Shown: one piece after another, positions 1 through 10,519 of the stretch
Layout: every line of letters begins with the position of its first letter
How positions within the stretch are numbered: the first letter of the stretch is position 1
Assembly (NCBI RefSeq): GCF_000426065.1
Contig: NZ_AUEQ01000001.1
Location: 186,001 to 250,000 of the forward strand
Length of the DNA stretch: 64,000 nucleotides
Direction of reading: 5' to 3'
DNA from: Mycobacterium sp. URHD0025
GTDB taxonomy: Bacteria; Actinomycetota; Actinomycetes; Mycobacteriales; Mycobacteriaceae
Translations under genes and position numbers: made by a program
Notes under the pieces: generated by a model
Databases searched by the model: none
Told to the model about the DNA's origin: nothing
Seen by the model: only the letters and a program-made list of their open reading frames with translations

Positions 1-200
1 GCGTTGACCTTGGCCGACACCTCGACGAATCGGGCGTGTGCGGCCTGGAACGCGGCAGAGGCCTCGCCCATGTGGAAGGCCTGCGAGGACATGGCGGCCT
101 GCTCGGCCTGCGCGATGGTGCTGCGCATCAGTGCGGCCTTGGCGCCGAAGGCGGCCTCGGAGGCGATCAGCTGGGGAATGTGAGCATCCAACAGGCTCAT
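1..200 (-). CDS. esxG: ESX-3 secreted WXG100 protein EsxG (partial)
   Basis: The reverse strand opens with ATG at 200 and reads MSLLDAHIPQL, then an alpha-helical Ala-rich stretch with QAEQAAMSSQAFH and FQAAHARF, which I recognise as EsxG (TB9.8 family). Only about 66 of roughly 97 residues lie in the window; the C-terminal part runs off the left edge. An AAAGGAAA ribosome site sits about 6 nt upstream of the ATG. In mycobacteria EsxG pairs with EsxH, is exported by ESX-3 and takes part in siderophore-mediated iron uptake. It follows PPE4 by 61 nt in the same direction, the standard ESX-3 order. Confidence 0.93.
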   Translation of the reverse strand, partial: MSLLDAHIPQLIASEAAFGAKAALMRSTIAQAEQAAMSSQAFHMGEASAAFQAAHARFVEVSAKVN

Positions 201-261
201 GGATTTTCCTTTCGGGTCGTAGACATTTGGCGGTGCGTCGAACGTGATGAAAGTGATCTGG

Positions 262-1809
262 TCAGCTGCGCGTACCCCCTTGCGAATCGCCTGGTTCCCA
301 GGAACCGGGCAGCATCGGCGACACGGGACTGTCGTCGTAGCTCTCGCCGGCGAGCGTCGTCAGCCCGGCCGCGGTCGCGTCGGATTTCGTTTCGGTACCG
401 GTGAATCCCATCGTGCCCGCGCCACTTTCAGAGGCTCGCACCCGGGGTTCCGGCTGTGGCGCGGGATCCGGGTCGGGTGCCTCGTAATCCATGTAGGCAT
501 CGGCGTAGGCGCGATCTTCCACTACCGCACCCCGTTTGCGCCGACGCTTGCGGCGTGCCGCCAGCGATGCGGCCACTCCTGACGCGGCGGCGGGAATCCC
601 CGAGGCGGGCGCTTGCGCGCTGGCCTTGTCCCGCAACGTCGGAGTGAACCCCTCGCCCGGATCGCGGCCGGCCACCGCGTACATCGGCAACGGTGCCGCC
701 GCTGCCGCGGGGGCCGCCGGGGCGCCTGCCGCGGTGGCGCCGCCACCTGCGGGTGCACCGGCACCCACCGCGGTGCCACCGGGGCCGGGCAGGCCTGCCA
801 ACGGGTAGGAATGTTGTTGCTCGACCCGCGGCGCGACCTCGGCGGGCGCGTTCGCGGGTGCCGGCTCCGCGGGCGGTTGCGTGACATGGTCGATCAGCAG
901 CACCAGCCCGGTGATCCCCAGCGCCGCGAGCGCGGGGATCAGGAACGGTGCCGCCAGGATCATGCCCCACGTCGGCCATCCGACCAGGTTGGTGAAGACC
1001 TGGTAGGCGACAGCGGACAACAACGGTCCCCAGGTACCCCACGCGCCGATCGGGTCGGTCATGAAGTCGTTGAGCAGCTTGCTCAAATTGCCGAGCGGGT
1101 CTTTGAGGAAGTCGATGATGTCCTGGCCACCGGGCACGTTCTTCAGGTACTGCTCGAGCAGGTCGGACAAGAAATTCGAACTGTCCATCGCCGAACCGGA
1201 TTCACCGGCCTGGGCCTGCGTCGTCATCTGCTGCGCGTCGGCCGAGGCGGTGCCGGCCTCCCCCACACCGGGTTTCAGCAACATCGGTGACGGTGTACTG
1301 GTCGGCGCCGCCATGACCGCGGCTCCCGCGACAGCCTGGTAGGTGGCCATGGTGGTGGCCGCCTGGATCCACATCCGGACGTAGTCGGCCTCGTTGACCG
1401 CGATCGGGATCATGTTGATACCGAAGAAGTTCGTCGCGATCAGGACGCCGTGTACAACGTGGTTCAGCGCGATCTCGGGCAGCGTCGGCATGGTGGCCAC
1501 TGCCGTGGTGTAGGCCGCGGCTGCGGTCTCGTGCTGTACCGCCACTGCGGCACTGTTGGCACTCTGCTGCGCCAACCACGTCAGGTACGGCCCGTGGGCG
1601 GCGACGTACTGCTCCGAACTGGGCCCCTCCCACGCCCCGGCTTGCACCCCGCCCAGAACACTGGTGAGTTCCGCTGCCGCCGAGGCGTATTCGGTGCTCA
1701 GCGACTGCCAGGCCCCCGCTGCGGCCAGCAACGGCCCGGCGCCGGGACCGCTGGAGAGCAGCGTCGAGTGCACCTCGGGCGGTAGGGCCATCCAGATGGG
1801 GGCGGTCAT
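262..1809 (-). CDS. PPE4: PPE family protein of the ESX-3 locus (PPE4-like)
   Basis: A 515-residue protein with the diagnostic Pro-Pro-Glu at residues 10-12 and a WEG (WxG) turn at 60-62 inside the N-terminal PPE helical domain of about 180 residues. The C-terminal part is Pro/Ala/Gly-rich with a hydrophobic stretch near 280-305 and a basic run (RRKRRRKRG) near 425. PPE proteins bind a PE partner and are exported through their ESX system. The PE gene ends 1 nt upstream, so the two are almost certainly co-translated. Identity as PPE4 rests on position between PE5 and esxG in ESX-3. Confidence 0.93.
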   Translation of the reverse strand: MTAPIWMALPPEVHSTLLSSGPGAGPLLAAAGAWQSLSTEYASAAAELTSVLGGVQAGAWEGPSSEQYVAAHGPYLTWLAQQSANSAAVAVQHETAAAAYTTAVATMPTLPEIALNHVVHGVLIATNFFGINMIPIAVNEADYVRMWIQAATTMATYQAVAGAAVMAAPTSTPSPMLLKPGVGEAGTASADAQQMTTQAQAGESGSAMDSSNFLSDLLEQYLKNVPGGQDIIDFLKDPLGNLSKLLNDFMTDPIGAWGTWGPLLSAVAYQVFTNLVGWPTWGMILAAPFLIPALAALGITGLVLLIDHVTQPPAEPAPANAPAEVAPRVEQQHSYPLAGLPGPGGTAVGAGAPAGGGATAAGAPAAPAAAAAPLPMYAVAGRDPGEGFTPTLRDKASAQAPASGIPAAASGVAASLAARRKRRRKRGAVVEDRAYADAYMDYEAPDPDPAPQPEPRVRASESGAGTMGFTGTETKSDATAAGLTTLAGESYDDSPVSPMLPGSWEPGDSQGGTRS

Positions 1810-1810
1810 G

Positions 1811-2122
1811 TCAGAGGCCGCGCGCGATCATGTAGGACGAGGCGGCCATCGCGTCACCGGTGATGTAGCTGGCACCGGACTCGGCGACACCGACACCCGA
1901 ACGGCCGAGCTCCTCCACACCCTGAGCGGCCAGCGTCGAGTGCTGGGCGCCGTGGGCGCTGAAGCCGGTCGCGGTCTGCAACGAGACCGGATCCGCGGCA
2001 GGCGGGATCACCGCCGAAACCAGGGGGGCGGCCGCCGCGTGGGCTGCGGCCAGGCGCGCGGTGAGCGCCTCGACGGCCGCACTGGCGGCGGTCAATCCTT
2101 CTGGAACTACCCGCAATGTCAT
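1811..2122 (-). CDS. PE5: PE family protein of the ESX-3 locus (PE5-like)
   Basis: A 103-residue protein with Pro-Glu at residues 7-8, the usual all-helical PE domain and no extra C-terminal domain. A YxxxD type VII secretion signal is present as Tyr86-Asp90 near the C terminus. Its ATG shares one nucleotide with the eccC3 stop codon (TGATG overlap), so translation is coupled to EccC3. PE proteins heterodimerise with the adjacent PPE protein, which starts 1 nt downstream. PE5/PPE4 are ESX-3 substrates linked to siderophore-mediated iron acquisition in M. tuberculosis. Confidence 0.93.
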   Translation of the reverse strand: MTLRVVPEGLTAASAAVEALTARLAAAHAAAAPLVSAVIPPAADPVSLQTATGFSAHGAQHSTLAAQGVEELGRSGVGVAESGASYITGDAMAASSYMIARGL

Positions 2123-5100
2123 CAGAATTCCTTTCTCCCGTTGTTCACGGACAGTGCCGCGTCATCGATGAGTGGGTTGACGAGCTGAACGAACTCGGGC
2201 GCGTCGCCGTCGCCGAGCAACATGCCGCGTCCCGCGGGAAATCGGGCGAACCGATGTCCGCGGAGCTTGCCGCTGTCGGCGGGATTGCCGGACAGCATCA
2301 ACGTGGTCGCCTGTAGGTCGTTGAGGCGACGCAACAGGGGCGCGGTCATCACGGCGTGCGCCGATCCGGTGGCCCGGGCCGTGACGATGACGCGTAGGCC
2401 CAGATCCGATGCCTCGGCCAACAGGCCCACGATGTTGGTCCACGGCCGTTGCCCGGCGAACTGCCCACTGATCGCGGGCCCATCGGGGATCTGGTCGACG
2501 TCGTCGATGATCAGGTAGTGGATGTGTCCGTCGGACCCCGTCCGCTGGCTCCAGGCGCTGAGCTCCTGTGCACTCAAACCGGCAGGCGGACGGCGCTTCT
2601 CGATGAGTGCCGACAGGCCCAGCATCGCCGGTAGCACGCGGTCGATGTTGGCGGTGTACTCGTTGTCGGGGAACAACGGCTCTTCCACCAGGTGCAGTCG
2701 CCGGTCGATGACCGTGAAGGCCACTTCATCGGGCCGGGAGTTCTCCCGGATGGTCCGGATGATGTGCCGCAGCAGCGTGGTCTTGCCTGACTTCGCGTCG
2801 CCGAACACCGCCAGCAGCGGGTTGTTCTTGAAGTCGAGCACCACCGGCGCCAGGTCCTCTTCGCGCTGGCCGATGACCACCTGCTCGGGAGCCGGGTACA
2901 GCGGTGCCAGCGCGGCGGGGGCCAGCGCGGTGGGCAGCAGGCGCACCGGCGGTGCGCTCTGTCCCGGGTAGCGGGCGTTGATGACGGCGATGTCGCTGAG
3001 TTCCGGCTGGGCGAACAGGAAGTGTTCGGCCGCCATGGTCAGACCGCGGCCCGGCTGATCGGCAGGCACGGACTCCGCGGGCCGGCGCAACGCGCCCACC
3101 ACCCGCACGATGCTGTCGTGGCTGTCGTGCAGCTTGAGCTCCAGTCGCAGGCCCAGGCCGTCGCGCATCGCCAGCGGCACCTCCAGCCAGTTCGGCGTGG
3201 TGATGACGACATGGATGCCGTAGGACAGCCCGGTGTTGGCCAGCTCGGTGACCTTGGCCAGCAAGGGGTTACGGGTATTGAAGGTGTCGGTGTTGTCCCG
3301 GCTGAAGGCATACAGGTTGTCGATGATCAGGAAGACCTCGCCGTAGCCATCGGAATAACTACCCACCCGGCTGACCGCGCCCTGCCGCTGGCGCGCCCGC
3401 AGCAACTGCTCGAGCTCACCGAAGGTACGGCGGATGCGCTCGGGCTCCAGCGGGGTCGCCACACTGCCGACGTGCGCCAGGTCCGTCAGGCCGGCGAGCT
3501 GCCCGCCGCCGTAGTCCAGGACGTAGAAGCTCACCTCGCTCGGCGAGTGCAACGCGGCGGCCGACAGGACGAACGTCTGTACGGCGGTCGACTTACCCGA
3601 TCGAGGTCCACCGTGGATCAGCACATTGGCTGCCGACGAGTTGGCGTCGAACACCAGGGCATCGCGGCGCATCTCGAACGGTTTGTCGATCTCGCCCAGC
3701 GGCCAGCGCAATTGGCCGGCTTCGATGTCGGTGCCGGCCAGCACGTCGTCCAGTGCGATGACGTTGTCCAGCGGCGGCAGCCACAGCTTGGGTGCCTGCG
3801 GACCGTAGGCGGCCAGCTGGTCGCCGATGGTGGCGATCAGCTTGCGTGGCGGTGCGACATCGATCTCCGGGTCGTTGGTGACGATGACAGTGTCCGGCTC
3901 GGGCTCGACCCGGGAGGCCGTGAACAGCTGCGGCTGCGGCAACGCCCGCACCACGATCGACTTCTCGGCCCGCGGCGGGTCGTAGATGCCGTCGACGTAG
4001 GTGCTGCGGAACTTGACCGGCACCGCACCCGGTGCGGGCACCAGGAAGCCCTCGCCCTTGTGCTCCCGGCCCGACTCGATGTGGTAGGCGTCCTCGACCC
4101 CGATGATCTGACGAGAGATGCTGGGGCTGGCCACCTTCAGACCGATCCGGTACGAGGTGTTCTTGTCGATGTCCTTGATCCGGCCCACGTCCAGCGTCTG
4201 CGACGCGAACAGGATGTGGATCCGGAACGAGCGGCCCTTGCGTGCGACGTAATCGAACAGGTCGGCGTATTCGGGATGCTCGGCGAGCATGAGGGTGAAC
4301 TCGTCGGCGACCACGAACAGCGTCGGCATCGGCGGAAGGTCATGTCCGGCAGCGATCGCGGCCTCGTACTCGGTGACCGAGTTGAACGCGCTGCCCTGCA
4401 CACGGCGACCGGCCTCTTTGAGCATCTGCTCACGGCGGGCCACCTCACCACGCAGGGTGTCGGCGAACCGGTCGGCCAGCGACTTCTTCTCGGCCATGTT
4501 CGAGATGACCGCGACGACCTGGGGGAAGTGGCGGAAGATGTCGGCGCCGGCCTCACCCTTGAAGTCGGCGTAGATCACGATCAGCCGCTCGGCGGAATGA
4601 GTGGTCAACAGCGACAACAGGATCGACATCAGGGTCTGCGACTTGCCCGAGCCGGTCATACCGATCATCAGGCCGTGCGGGCCCATGCCACCCTCGGCCT
4701 CGTCCTTGAGGTCGAAGTACAGCGGCTCACCGGTGGCGGTGATGCCGATCGGCACCCGCAGTTCGTCGTCGCGGTTACGCGGTGCCCACAGGCTGGCGAC
4801 GTCCAGCGACGAGGCGTCCGGGATGTCGAGCAGCGTGGTGAAGGTGGCACCGCCGGTGGCGGTGGACCGCACGTAGCCGGGGTTGGAGTCCCACCGCGAC
4901 AAGCGACGCGCGATGTGGGCAGCCGCAGCGGCCGACATCGCGTCGGCCTTGTCGACGTAGGGCTGCCAACCGCTGCTCTGCCACCGCTCGATCCGCCCCT
5001 CGATGACCCGCAGGATGGGTCGCTCGGGATCGGGGTACTGCTCGCGGTTGGGCAGCTTGTCGCTGCGGTGGATCACGGTCACGCCGGTCAGCCCGGGCTT

Positions 5101-6090
5101 GCGCGCGATGTCGTCGGGATCGGCCTCGGGATCGTCGAGCACCACGAGCATGTGCTTGAATGCCTGGTCCGCCTCGGCGGGGAAGGCCGGCCGGCCGGCC
5201 AGGGCGGAATCGAGTTGTCCACGTAGCTCGGTGACACCGGTGGTCAGGTAGCGCGCCGGACCGACACCGTCGGCCTGGGACGGAATGTCCACGTGTGGCA
5301 GCCATTTCAGCCACGACCAGGCGTCGGCATCGACGTCGGGAGAGGCCAGCGCCACACCCAGCATCGTCGGGTCGTGCCAGGTGACGGCCTGGGCGATCCA
5401 GGCCCGCAACGCGTCGCGGACCTCGTCGGCCTCACCGATCACGGTGATCCGGGCGAGCTTGGTGACGTCGATTCCGGTCGGGGCGTCGCGCACGGTGCGT
5501 TGCACGTCGAGCAGACCGCGAAGGGTGCTGTGCGACACCGGTTCCAGGTCGATCTCGTCGGCGATGTCCTTGACCTTCAGCGCGGCGTCCAGCGGGACGT
5601 CGTGCAACCCGGCCCGCAGCACCAGGAAGTCCCGGTCGCGCGGATCGCGCTCCCACTGCCTGCGGGTGCCCGGGATGACGGCCAGCGCCTCGGGCTCGGG
5701 ATGCGACCACTCCAGCGCCGCGCGCTGCTCGGCGGCGTGGGCACGGACGTTGTCGCGCACCACCGACAGGTAACGCAGGTAGTCGGCGCGCTCGGCGTCG
5801 ACCTCTTCGGTGCGCATCTTGTTGTCCGAGCCGCGGTAGAGCGCCGTGGCAGCTAGCAGCAGGACGAACGGGAAGAACAGGGTCGTCGGCGAGATCATCC
5901 GCATGCCGGTGGCCACCAGCGCCACGATCATGCCCACGATCAGGATGACGATCAGGAAGGGCAGCACCCGGCGCAACAAGGACGGCGGAACCAGCCGCGG
6001 CAGCTGCGGCGGCGGTTCGATGGTGATGGTGCCCTTGCGGGTGGTGGGCGGAGCCAGCCTGCGCTGGTGCTCGAAGATCAGCCTACTCAT
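2122..6090 (-). CDS. eccC3: ESX-3 secretion ATPase EccC3
   Basis: A 1322-residue FtsK/SpoIIIE-type ATPase, the motor of the ESX-3 membrane complex. Two transmembrane segments lie near residues 40-85, followed by three ATPase domains, each with a P-loop: GMTGSGKS near residue 480, GGPRSGKS near 830 and GDAKSGKT near 1098. This is the full-length, unsplit form, as expected for ESX-3. The ATG overlaps the eccB3 stop (TAATG) and its own stop overlaps the PE5 start (TGATG), so the whole block is translationally coupled. The third domain of EccC proteins binds the C-terminal signal of the Esx substrate. Confidence 0.97.
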   Translation of the reverse strand: MSRLIFEHQRRLAPPTTRKGTITIEPPPQLPRLVPPSLLRRVLPFLIVILIVGMIVALVATGMRMISPTTLFFPFVLLLAATALYRGSDNKMRTEEVDAERADYLRYLSVVRDNVRAHAAEQRAALEWSHPEPEALAVIPGTRRQWERDPRDRDFLVLRAGLHDVPLDAALKVKDIADEIDLEPVSHSTLRGLLDVQRTVRDAPTGIDVTKLARITVIGEADEVRDALRAWIAQAVTWHDPTMLGVALASPDVDADAWSWLKWLPHVDIPSQADGVGPARYLTTGVTELRGQLDSALAGRPAFPAEADQAFKHMLVVLDDPEADPDDIARKPGLTGVTVIHRSDKLPNREQYPDPERPILRVIEGRIERWQSSGWQPYVDKADAMSAAAAAHIARRLSRWDSNPGYVRSTATGGATFTTLLDIPDASSLDVASLWAPRNRDDELRVPIGITATGEPLYFDLKDEAEGGMGPHGLMIGMTGSGKSQTLMSILLSLLTTHSAERLIVIYADFKGEAGADIFRHFPQVVAVISNMAEKKSLADRFADTLRGEVARREQMLKEAGRRVQGSAFNSVTEYEAAIAAGHDLPPMPTLFVVADEFTLMLAEHPEYADLFDYVARKGRSFRIHILFASQTLDVGRIKDIDKNTSYRIGLKVASPSISRQIIGVEDAYHIESGREHKGEGFLVPAPGAVPVKFRSTYVDGIYDPPRAEKSIVVRALPQPQLFTASRVEPEPDTVIVTNDPEIDVAPPRKLIATIGDQLAAYGPQAPKLWLPPLDNVIALDDVLAGTDIEAGQLRWPLGEIDKPFEMRRDALVFDANSSAANVLIHGGPRSGKSTAVQTFVLSAAALHSPSEVSFYVLDYGGGQLAGLTDLAHVGSVATPLEPERIRRTFGELEQLLRARQRQGAVSRVGSYSDGYGEVFLIIDNLYAFSRDNTDTFNTRNPLLAKVTELANTGLSYGIHVVITTPNWLEVPLAMRDGLGLRLELKLHDSHDSIVRVVGALRRPAESVPADQPGRGLTMAAEHFLFAQPELSDIAVINARYPGQSAPPVRLLPTALAPAALAPLYPAPEQVVIGQREEDLAPVVLDFKNNPLLAVFGDAKSGKTTLLRHIIRTIRENSRPDEVAFTVIDRRLHLVEEPLFPDNEYTANIDRVLPAMLGLSALIEKRRPPAGLSAQELSAWSQRTGSDGHIHYLIIDDVDQIPDGPAISGQFAGQRPWTNIVGLLAEASDLGLRVIVTARATGSAHAVMTAPLLRRLNDLQATTLMLSGNPADSGKLRGHRFARFPAGRGMLLGDGDAPEFVQLVNPLIDDAALSVNNGRKEF

Positions 6091-7643
6091 TAGCGGGTCG
6101 CCTCCAGGCGGGCAGCATTGGCATTGGGCGACAACGCATCATGTGCGGTCAGGGCATCGCCACGGGACAGGGTCGGGCCGGCCGCGAACTGCGTCAGGAT
6201 CGACCACGGGATGGGCAGCGCCGGCGAGGTGAAGCCGAGCGCGGCAAGGGTTTTGTCATCGCCTGCGGTGTCGATGCCGTAGCGCACGCCGGTGTCGCTC
6301 ACCCAGAACAGCGAGCCCGCGGTGGGCGATCCCGGTTCGGCGCCCACGGTCTGCACGAGGTATCCGGTGCCTGGCGTCAGCGCGACCCGGCTGGCCGCGC
6401 CGTTGGCGCCCGCGCCAACCAGGTCGACGCTGTGCAGTCCGTCCGGCACCGGCAGGGTGGCGCCCGACAGCACGCTCAGGCGGCTCTCGGTCGCACCGGC
6501 GGGCTTGCTCCACTGGGCGCAGGTCACCGGGGCGCCCGAGGCGGACACCAACTCGAGAGGCCGGTCGGGGTAGGCAGCGGTGTCGATACCGCGGGCCACC
6601 GGCGTGCGGGCCACCTCGTCGGCGCCGAGACGCGGAGGCTGTTGCAGCCCAAAGGAATCGGTGTTGCGCAGGATGGAGGCCAGCACCGGGGAGATCGGCT
6701 GCAGGCCGTCGGGGTGCACCGCGTAGTAGCGGACTGTGTTGTCCGCTTCGGCGGCCGAGACCACCGCACCCACCGGCGCCGGTGTCGACAGCTCGAACTG
6801 TGCGGGTGCCCCCGCACCGGCGATGGCCGGCGCGGTCAGGGCGGGTGCTTCGGGGATCGCGTTGAACAGGCCAGCCGCGATCGGCCGCGGGGCCGGGATG
6901 TCGGCACCGAAACCGAGAGCATCGGTGACGGCACGGTTGCCGAGGTCGATCGGGCTGCGCTTGCCGTCCCACAGCAGCCAGTCACCCGGGGTGGGACCAC
7001 CGCTGTGGTGCACCAGCACCGCTTGGCCGGCACTCAGCGGCAGGGCGCGCTCGCCGCCGGAGGCGAGTGTTCCCGCGATCAGCGTCACTCCGGCGGTCTC
7101 GCCCGAATTGCTGTCGCACACAGTCCAATCCGCGTCGGCGCTGGTGCTCTGCACCATGCGTTCGGGTGCACCCGGAATGCCGAGCAGGTTGCCGCGCGGG
7201 TACTTGTCGATCTCACTGGTCTTGACGGTGGTCGGGTTGTCCGCCTTGCCGGCGATCAGCCGGGCCGAGGTGAGGTTGAGCACCGGATGCAACTGCTCGC
7301 CCACCCGCACGTACAGCGCGGCGGTCGACCGGTCGGCCAGCACGGTGTTGGTACCGGCCACCCCGCCCGGGCGGATCAGCGAGAAGATGAAGCAGCCCAC
7401 CAGGCCGGTGGCCAGGATGAGCGCGCCGGTCAGCACCGCCCGGCTCTGGGTGCGCAGCGGTTCGACCAGCATGCGGGTGTCGTGCAGTGCCACGCCGGAA
7501 GCGATGCGGCGCATGACGAATCGCCAACCCGACACCTGATGGCGGGTGACGAATCCGCGCCGGTAGGCCACCTGGTCGGGATTGTCGTTGGACGGCGTGC
7601 GGGAAGAGAAGGAGCGGCGCTCGTCAGGCCCTTGGCTGGTCAT
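6090..7643 (-). CDS. eccB3: ESX-3 core complex membrane protein EccB3
   Basis: A 517-residue protein with the EccB layout: a cytosolic N terminus with [13 protein letters not shown], one transmembrane helix at about residues 70-90, and a large periplasmic domain with repeated beta-rich units. Two periplasmic cysteines (VCDSNSG near 170 and VTCAQW near 375) could form the disulphide seen in EccB structures; that pairing is inferred. The ATG lies within the eccA3 3' end (ATGA, 4-nt overlap). EccB is part of the inner-membrane secretion pore with EccC, EccD and EccE. Confidence 0.96.
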   Translation of the reverse strand: MTSQGPDERRSFSSRTPSNDNPDQVAYRRGFVTRHQVSGWRFVMRRIASGVALHDTRMLVEPLRTQSRAVLTGALILATGLVGCFIFSLIRPGGVAGTNTVLADRSTAALYVRVGEQLHPVLNLTSARLIAGKADNPTTVKTSEIDKYPRGNLLGIPGAPERMVQSTSADADWTVCDSNSGETAGVTLIAGTLASGGERALPLSAGQAVLVHHSGGPTPGDWLLWDGKRSPIDLGNRAVTDALGFGADIPAPRPIAAGLFNAIPEAPALTAPAIAGAGAPAQFELSTPAPVGAVVSAAEADNTVRYYAVHPDGLQPISPVLASILRNTDSFGLQQPPRLGADEVARTPVARGIDTAAYPDRPLELVSASGAPVTCAQWSKPAGATESRLSVLSGATLPVPDGLHSVDLVGAGANGAASRVALTPGTGYLVQTVGAEPGSPTAGSLFWVSDTGVRYGIDTAGDDKTLAALGFTSPALPIPWSILTQFAAGPTLSRGDALTAHDALSPNANAARLEATR

Positions 7644-9466
7644 TCGGGCACCGTCAAGCCCAGGCCGCGCAGCAGCGGGGCAGCCGAATTGTTCACGTCA
7701 CCGGCGGTGATCGTCATCATCTCCTCGTCGGTGAAGTCGTCATGCTCGGAATGATCGAGGCGGTACTCGCGCTCCTCCTCGGAACGCTCGACCAGGTTTC
7801 GCACGAAGCGGCCGTTGCCTGCGATGTCGAGGCAGCGCCGCGGGACCCCGTTGGAGTCCGGCATGGTGGCTTCGGCGAGGTAGCCGAACAGCTTCTCCAT
7901 GTCGTCGTGGGCGGCCTTCTCGAAAGTGCTGTCGCGCTTTTCGGCCATCCGCTCGGCGATCTCGACGAGCTCGGACGAGGAGTACGACGGGAAGTCGATG
8001 CTGCGGGTGAAGCGCGAGCGCAGGCCTTCGTTGGTGTCGAGGAACATGTCGAGGTCCTTGCGGTACCCGGCGACGATCACCACGAGCCGGTCACGGTCGT
8101 TCTCCATGCGCGCCAGCAGCGTGTCGATGGCGACCAGACCGAAGTCGTTCTTGGCACCGGTGGACACCAGCGCGTAGGCCTCGTCGAGGAACAGCACGCC
8201 GTCGAGTGCGCTGTCGATGATGGCGTTGGTCTTGGCCTCGGTCTCACCGATGTGCTGGCCGATCAGGTCGGCGCGGTGCACCTCGCGGACCGTCTCCTTC
8301 TTGAGAAGGCCCAGGCCGCAATAGATCTTGGCCACGACACGGGCGATGGTGGTCTTACCCGTTCCGGGCGGGCCCGCGAACACCAGGTGGTTGGTGCGCT
8401 GTGCGACGGCCAGTCCGCGCTCCTGGCGGCGGATCGACATCGCGACCGAGCTCTTGAGCCGGGCGACCTGGAACTTCACTTCTTCCAGACCGATGAACTC
8501 GGCCAGCTCGGCTTCGGCCTCGACGAGCAGGTGCGCCTTGCGCTCTTTGGCACCGGGATCGACGAAATCCGACTCCGACGGTTCGGTGTCGGGATCCCAC
8601 GGGTCGGTGCGGGCGTCGATTCGGGCGGCATTGGTGGTGATCAGCCCGAAAGACGGATCCGACAGGGCTTCTTCGACCTGCTTGTTCTCCGGGTGTGCCG
8701 CGAAGAGGTCCTGCAGTACTTCGTTGGCGTCCTCGTCCTCGCCCTGCGCGCGCAGGGTCAGCGCCTTGGCCAGTGCGCCGTCGAGCGCCGCCACCGCGAT
8801 CGGGCCCGACGGGTCCTCCAGGTACGACAACGCGGGGGCCGGCATGCCGAGCCGCGCCAGCGCGATACCGAGGGTGATCCGCGCGGCGTGCGCGGTGACC
8901 TCGTCGAGCGATGGATTGGTGACCACGGGGGTGAGTAGCCGCACCACGTCGGACCAGCGCTCGGCGTGATGGTTGAACGCGACCCGCAGCCAGGTCGCGT
9001 TCAGCCAGCCGGGACGACGATCGAGTAGCTCGGCCACCAGCGCGTCGGCCTCGGCGCGTGCACCCGTCGCGTAACGCCGCGCCGCGTAGGCGAGCTGGAA
9101 GTCGTCCACCTCGCAGGCCCGGAACTGCAGATAGAGCCCACTGTCATAGAGGAAGCCGAGGGCACCGGCAGCCAGATCGATTTCGCGCTGCAGCAGGCCG
9201 GCACTGCCCCGGGTGCGCCACACCGCGTCGATGACCGGTCCGGACCCATCGCCGGCCGCGGCCAGACCGGCCCAGGCGTCACAGTGGTCGTGCGCGATGC
9301 GGGTCAGACCAGCAAAGCCGGCCCGGGCCGCGTCGAGATCGGCCGGCCGTTGACGGTCGTTCACCGTCAGGCCCAGCGCACGACAACATGTGGCGAAGCG
9401 GCTGATCACATCGCGATCGAGCCGGGGTGCTCCCTGAGGCGGAGCCGCAAGCGTGTCACTACCCAT
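7640..9466 (-). CDS. eccA3: ESX-3 AAA+ ATPase EccA3
   Basis: A 608-residue cytosolic AAA+ ATPase of the CbxX/CfqX type. The N-terminal 280 residues form a helical TPR-like domain. The C-terminal half has Walker A GPPGTGKT near residue 364, Walker B VLFLDEAYALV, and the arginine-finger region GLRSRF. EccA proteins act as chaperone-like ATPases for type VII substrates. This is the first gene of the ESX-3 operon; the promoter region at 9467-9595 carries an iron-box candidate. I chose ATG 9466, which gives a normal family length. Confidence 0.96.
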   Translation of the reverse strand: MGSDTLAAPPQGAPRLDRDVISRFATCCRALGLTVNDRQRPADLDAARAGFAGLTRIAHDHCDAWAGLAAAGDGSGPVIDAVWRTRGSAGLLQREIDLAAGALGFLYDSGLYLQFRACEVDDFQLAYAARRYATGARAEADALVAELLDRRPGWLNATWLRVAFNHHAERWSDVVRLLTPVVTNPSLDEVTAHAARITLGIALARLGMPAPALSYLEDPSGPIAVAALDGALAKALTLRAQGEDEDANEVLQDLFAAHPENKQVEEALSDPSFGLITTNAARIDARTDPWDPDTEPSESDFVDPGAKERKAHLLVEAEAELAEFIGLEEVKFQVARLKSSVAMSIRRQERGLAVAQRTNHLVFAGPPGTGKTTIARVVAKIYCGLGLLKKETVREVHRADLIGQHIGETEAKTNAIIDSALDGVLFLDEAYALVSTGAKNDFGLVAIDTLLARMENDRDRLVVIVAGYRKDLDMFLDTNEGLRSRFTRSIDFPSYSSSELVEIAERMAEKRDSTFEKAAHDDMEKLFGYLAEATMPDSNGVPRRCLDIAGNGRFVRNLVERSEEEREYRLDHSEHDDFTDEEMMTITAGDVNNSAAPLLRGLGLTVPE

Positions 9467-9505
9467 ATGCGTGCACGGGAGCGACGAAGCCCCCGATTCT
9501 CTCCC

Positions 9506-9524
9506 TTATGTATGGCTAAGCTAA
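9506..9524 (-). promoter_or_regulatory. IdeR iron box upstream of eccA3
   Basis: TTATGTATGGCTAAGCTAA matches 15 of 19 positions of the mycobacterial IdeR consensus TTAGGTTAGGCTAACCTAA. It lies 40 nt upstream of the eccA3 start. IdeR represses ESX-3 when iron is plentiful in M. smegmatis and M. tuberculosis, so the site fits known regulation. I saw no good match to the Zur box that M. tuberculosis has here. Binding is inferred from similarity only. Confidence 0.72.
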
Positions 9525-9553
9525 CTTTTGCTGAAGTTAGCATTGCATAACTT
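9521..9553. promoter_or_regulatory. Nested inverted repeats beside the IdeR box
   Basis: CTAACTT (9521-9527) and AAGTTAG (9534-9540) form a perfect 7-bp inverted repeat with a 6-nt spacer. AAGTTA (9534-9539) then pairs again with TAACTT (9548-9553). The three alternating half-sites overlap the IdeR box by four bases. They may be extra low-affinity IdeR half-sites or a site for another regulator of ESX-3. Confidence 0.45.
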
Positions 9554-9595
9554 AAGTGTCGAGAGGCACCTACTCGCGCTGGCTCGTGAACTGCC

Positions 9596-10489
9596 TCACC
9601 TTTTGGTCGCGGCCACCAAGGTGATAGTTCCCGTCATGAGTCCGGCCTCGGAGTCAGGAGCCGGCACGGGCCGGCCCACGTCGGCCAGCTGCCGGTGCAG
9701 GGGTGTCGCCGAGGCGCCCCAGCCCCGCGCCTCGAACCACTGCTCCGCGGGCGCGTGTTGCTGGTTGTACACGAGCGTGAAAAAGGCGTTCTCCTCGCCG
9801 GAGGACAGCGCTTCGGCCCGCTTGGCCTCGAACGCCTCATCCGGCATCGGAGCCGCCTCCTCGATCCCGACGAAACTGCCGGGCGCCGCCAGCGCATCGA
9901 TCCCAGCAAACAGCTGTTCCTGTGCTGAGGCCGGAAGGTAGATCAGCAGCCCCTCGGCGATCCAGGCCGAGGGACGCGACGGATCGAAACCACTCGCTCG
10001 CAGCGCCGCCGGCCAGTCCTCCCGCAGATCGATCGCCACCTCACGCCGTTCGGCCGTCGGCGCCTCGCCGAGCCGGTCCATGGTGTCGCGTTTGAATTCC
10101 AGGACGCGGGGCTGATCCAGCTCGTAGACCACGGTGCCGTCGGCCCACGGCAGCCGGTAGGCCCGCGAGTCCAGGCCCGCCGCCAAGAGCACGACCTGCT
10201 TGACCCCGGCGTCGATGGCTTTGGCGAAGTACTCGTCGAAGTACTTGGTGCGGGCAGCCTGGAAGTTGACGAAGTTCTGGCCGAATTCGGTGTGCAGCGG
10301 ATGCTCGGGGTCGGTGCCCTCGACTGCGGCCGTCCACTCGCCCCCGACCGCGCGGCAAAACGCCTCGGCATGTTGGTCGACGGCAATCGGATCAGCCTTC
10401 TTGGCCTCCAATGCCCTTGAGGCAGCTACGAATAACGCCGTCTGCCCGACGCTCGTGGTGATATCCCAGTTGTCATTATCAGTGCGCAC
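9596..10489 (-). CDS. SAM-dependent methyltransferase, TIGR00027 family
   Basis: A 297-residue protein of the mycobacterial putative S-adenosylmethionine-dependent methyltransferase family (leucine carboxyl methyltransferase fold). Visible features are the SAM-binding segment [16 protein letters not shown] near residue 100, the acidic YELDQP after the next strand, and the [11 protein letters not shown] segment near 180. Mycobacteria carry many paralogues; substrates are unknown. A second family member is encoded at 16218-17054. The gene lies upstream of the ESX-3 promoter in the same direction, separated by the iron box, so it is probably a separate unit. Confidence 0.9.
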   Translation of the reverse strand: MRTDNDNWDITTSVGQTALFVAASRALEAKKADPIAVDQHAEAFCRAVGGEWTAAVEGTDPEHPLHTEFGQNFVNFQAARTKYFDEYFAKAIDAGVKQVVLLAAGLDSRAYRLPWADGTVVYELDQPRVLEFKRDTMDRLGEAPTAERREVAIDLREDWPAALRASGFDPSRPSAWIAEGLLIYLPASAQEQLFAGIDALAAPGSFVGIEEAAPMPDEAFEAKRAEALSSGEENAFFTLVYNQQHAPAEQWFEARGWGASATPLHRQLADVGRPVPAPDSEAGLMTGTITLVAATKR

Positions 10490-10519
10490 CCGCGCGAGGG
10501 TACGCCGCGAATCTGACAG

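Noticed and set aside
3022..5226. 734-residue open frame on the plus strand opposite eccC3
   Set aside because: It is composed of His/Gln/Arg/Asp-rich low-complexity translation typical of antisense frames in GC-rich genes, with no domain and no ribosome site; eccC3 on the other strand has three clear ATPase domains.
6141..7754. 537-residue plus-strand frame opposite eccB3
   Set aside because: Antisense shadow of eccB3 and the eccA3 end; composition is Arg/Gly/His-rich with no recognisable motif.
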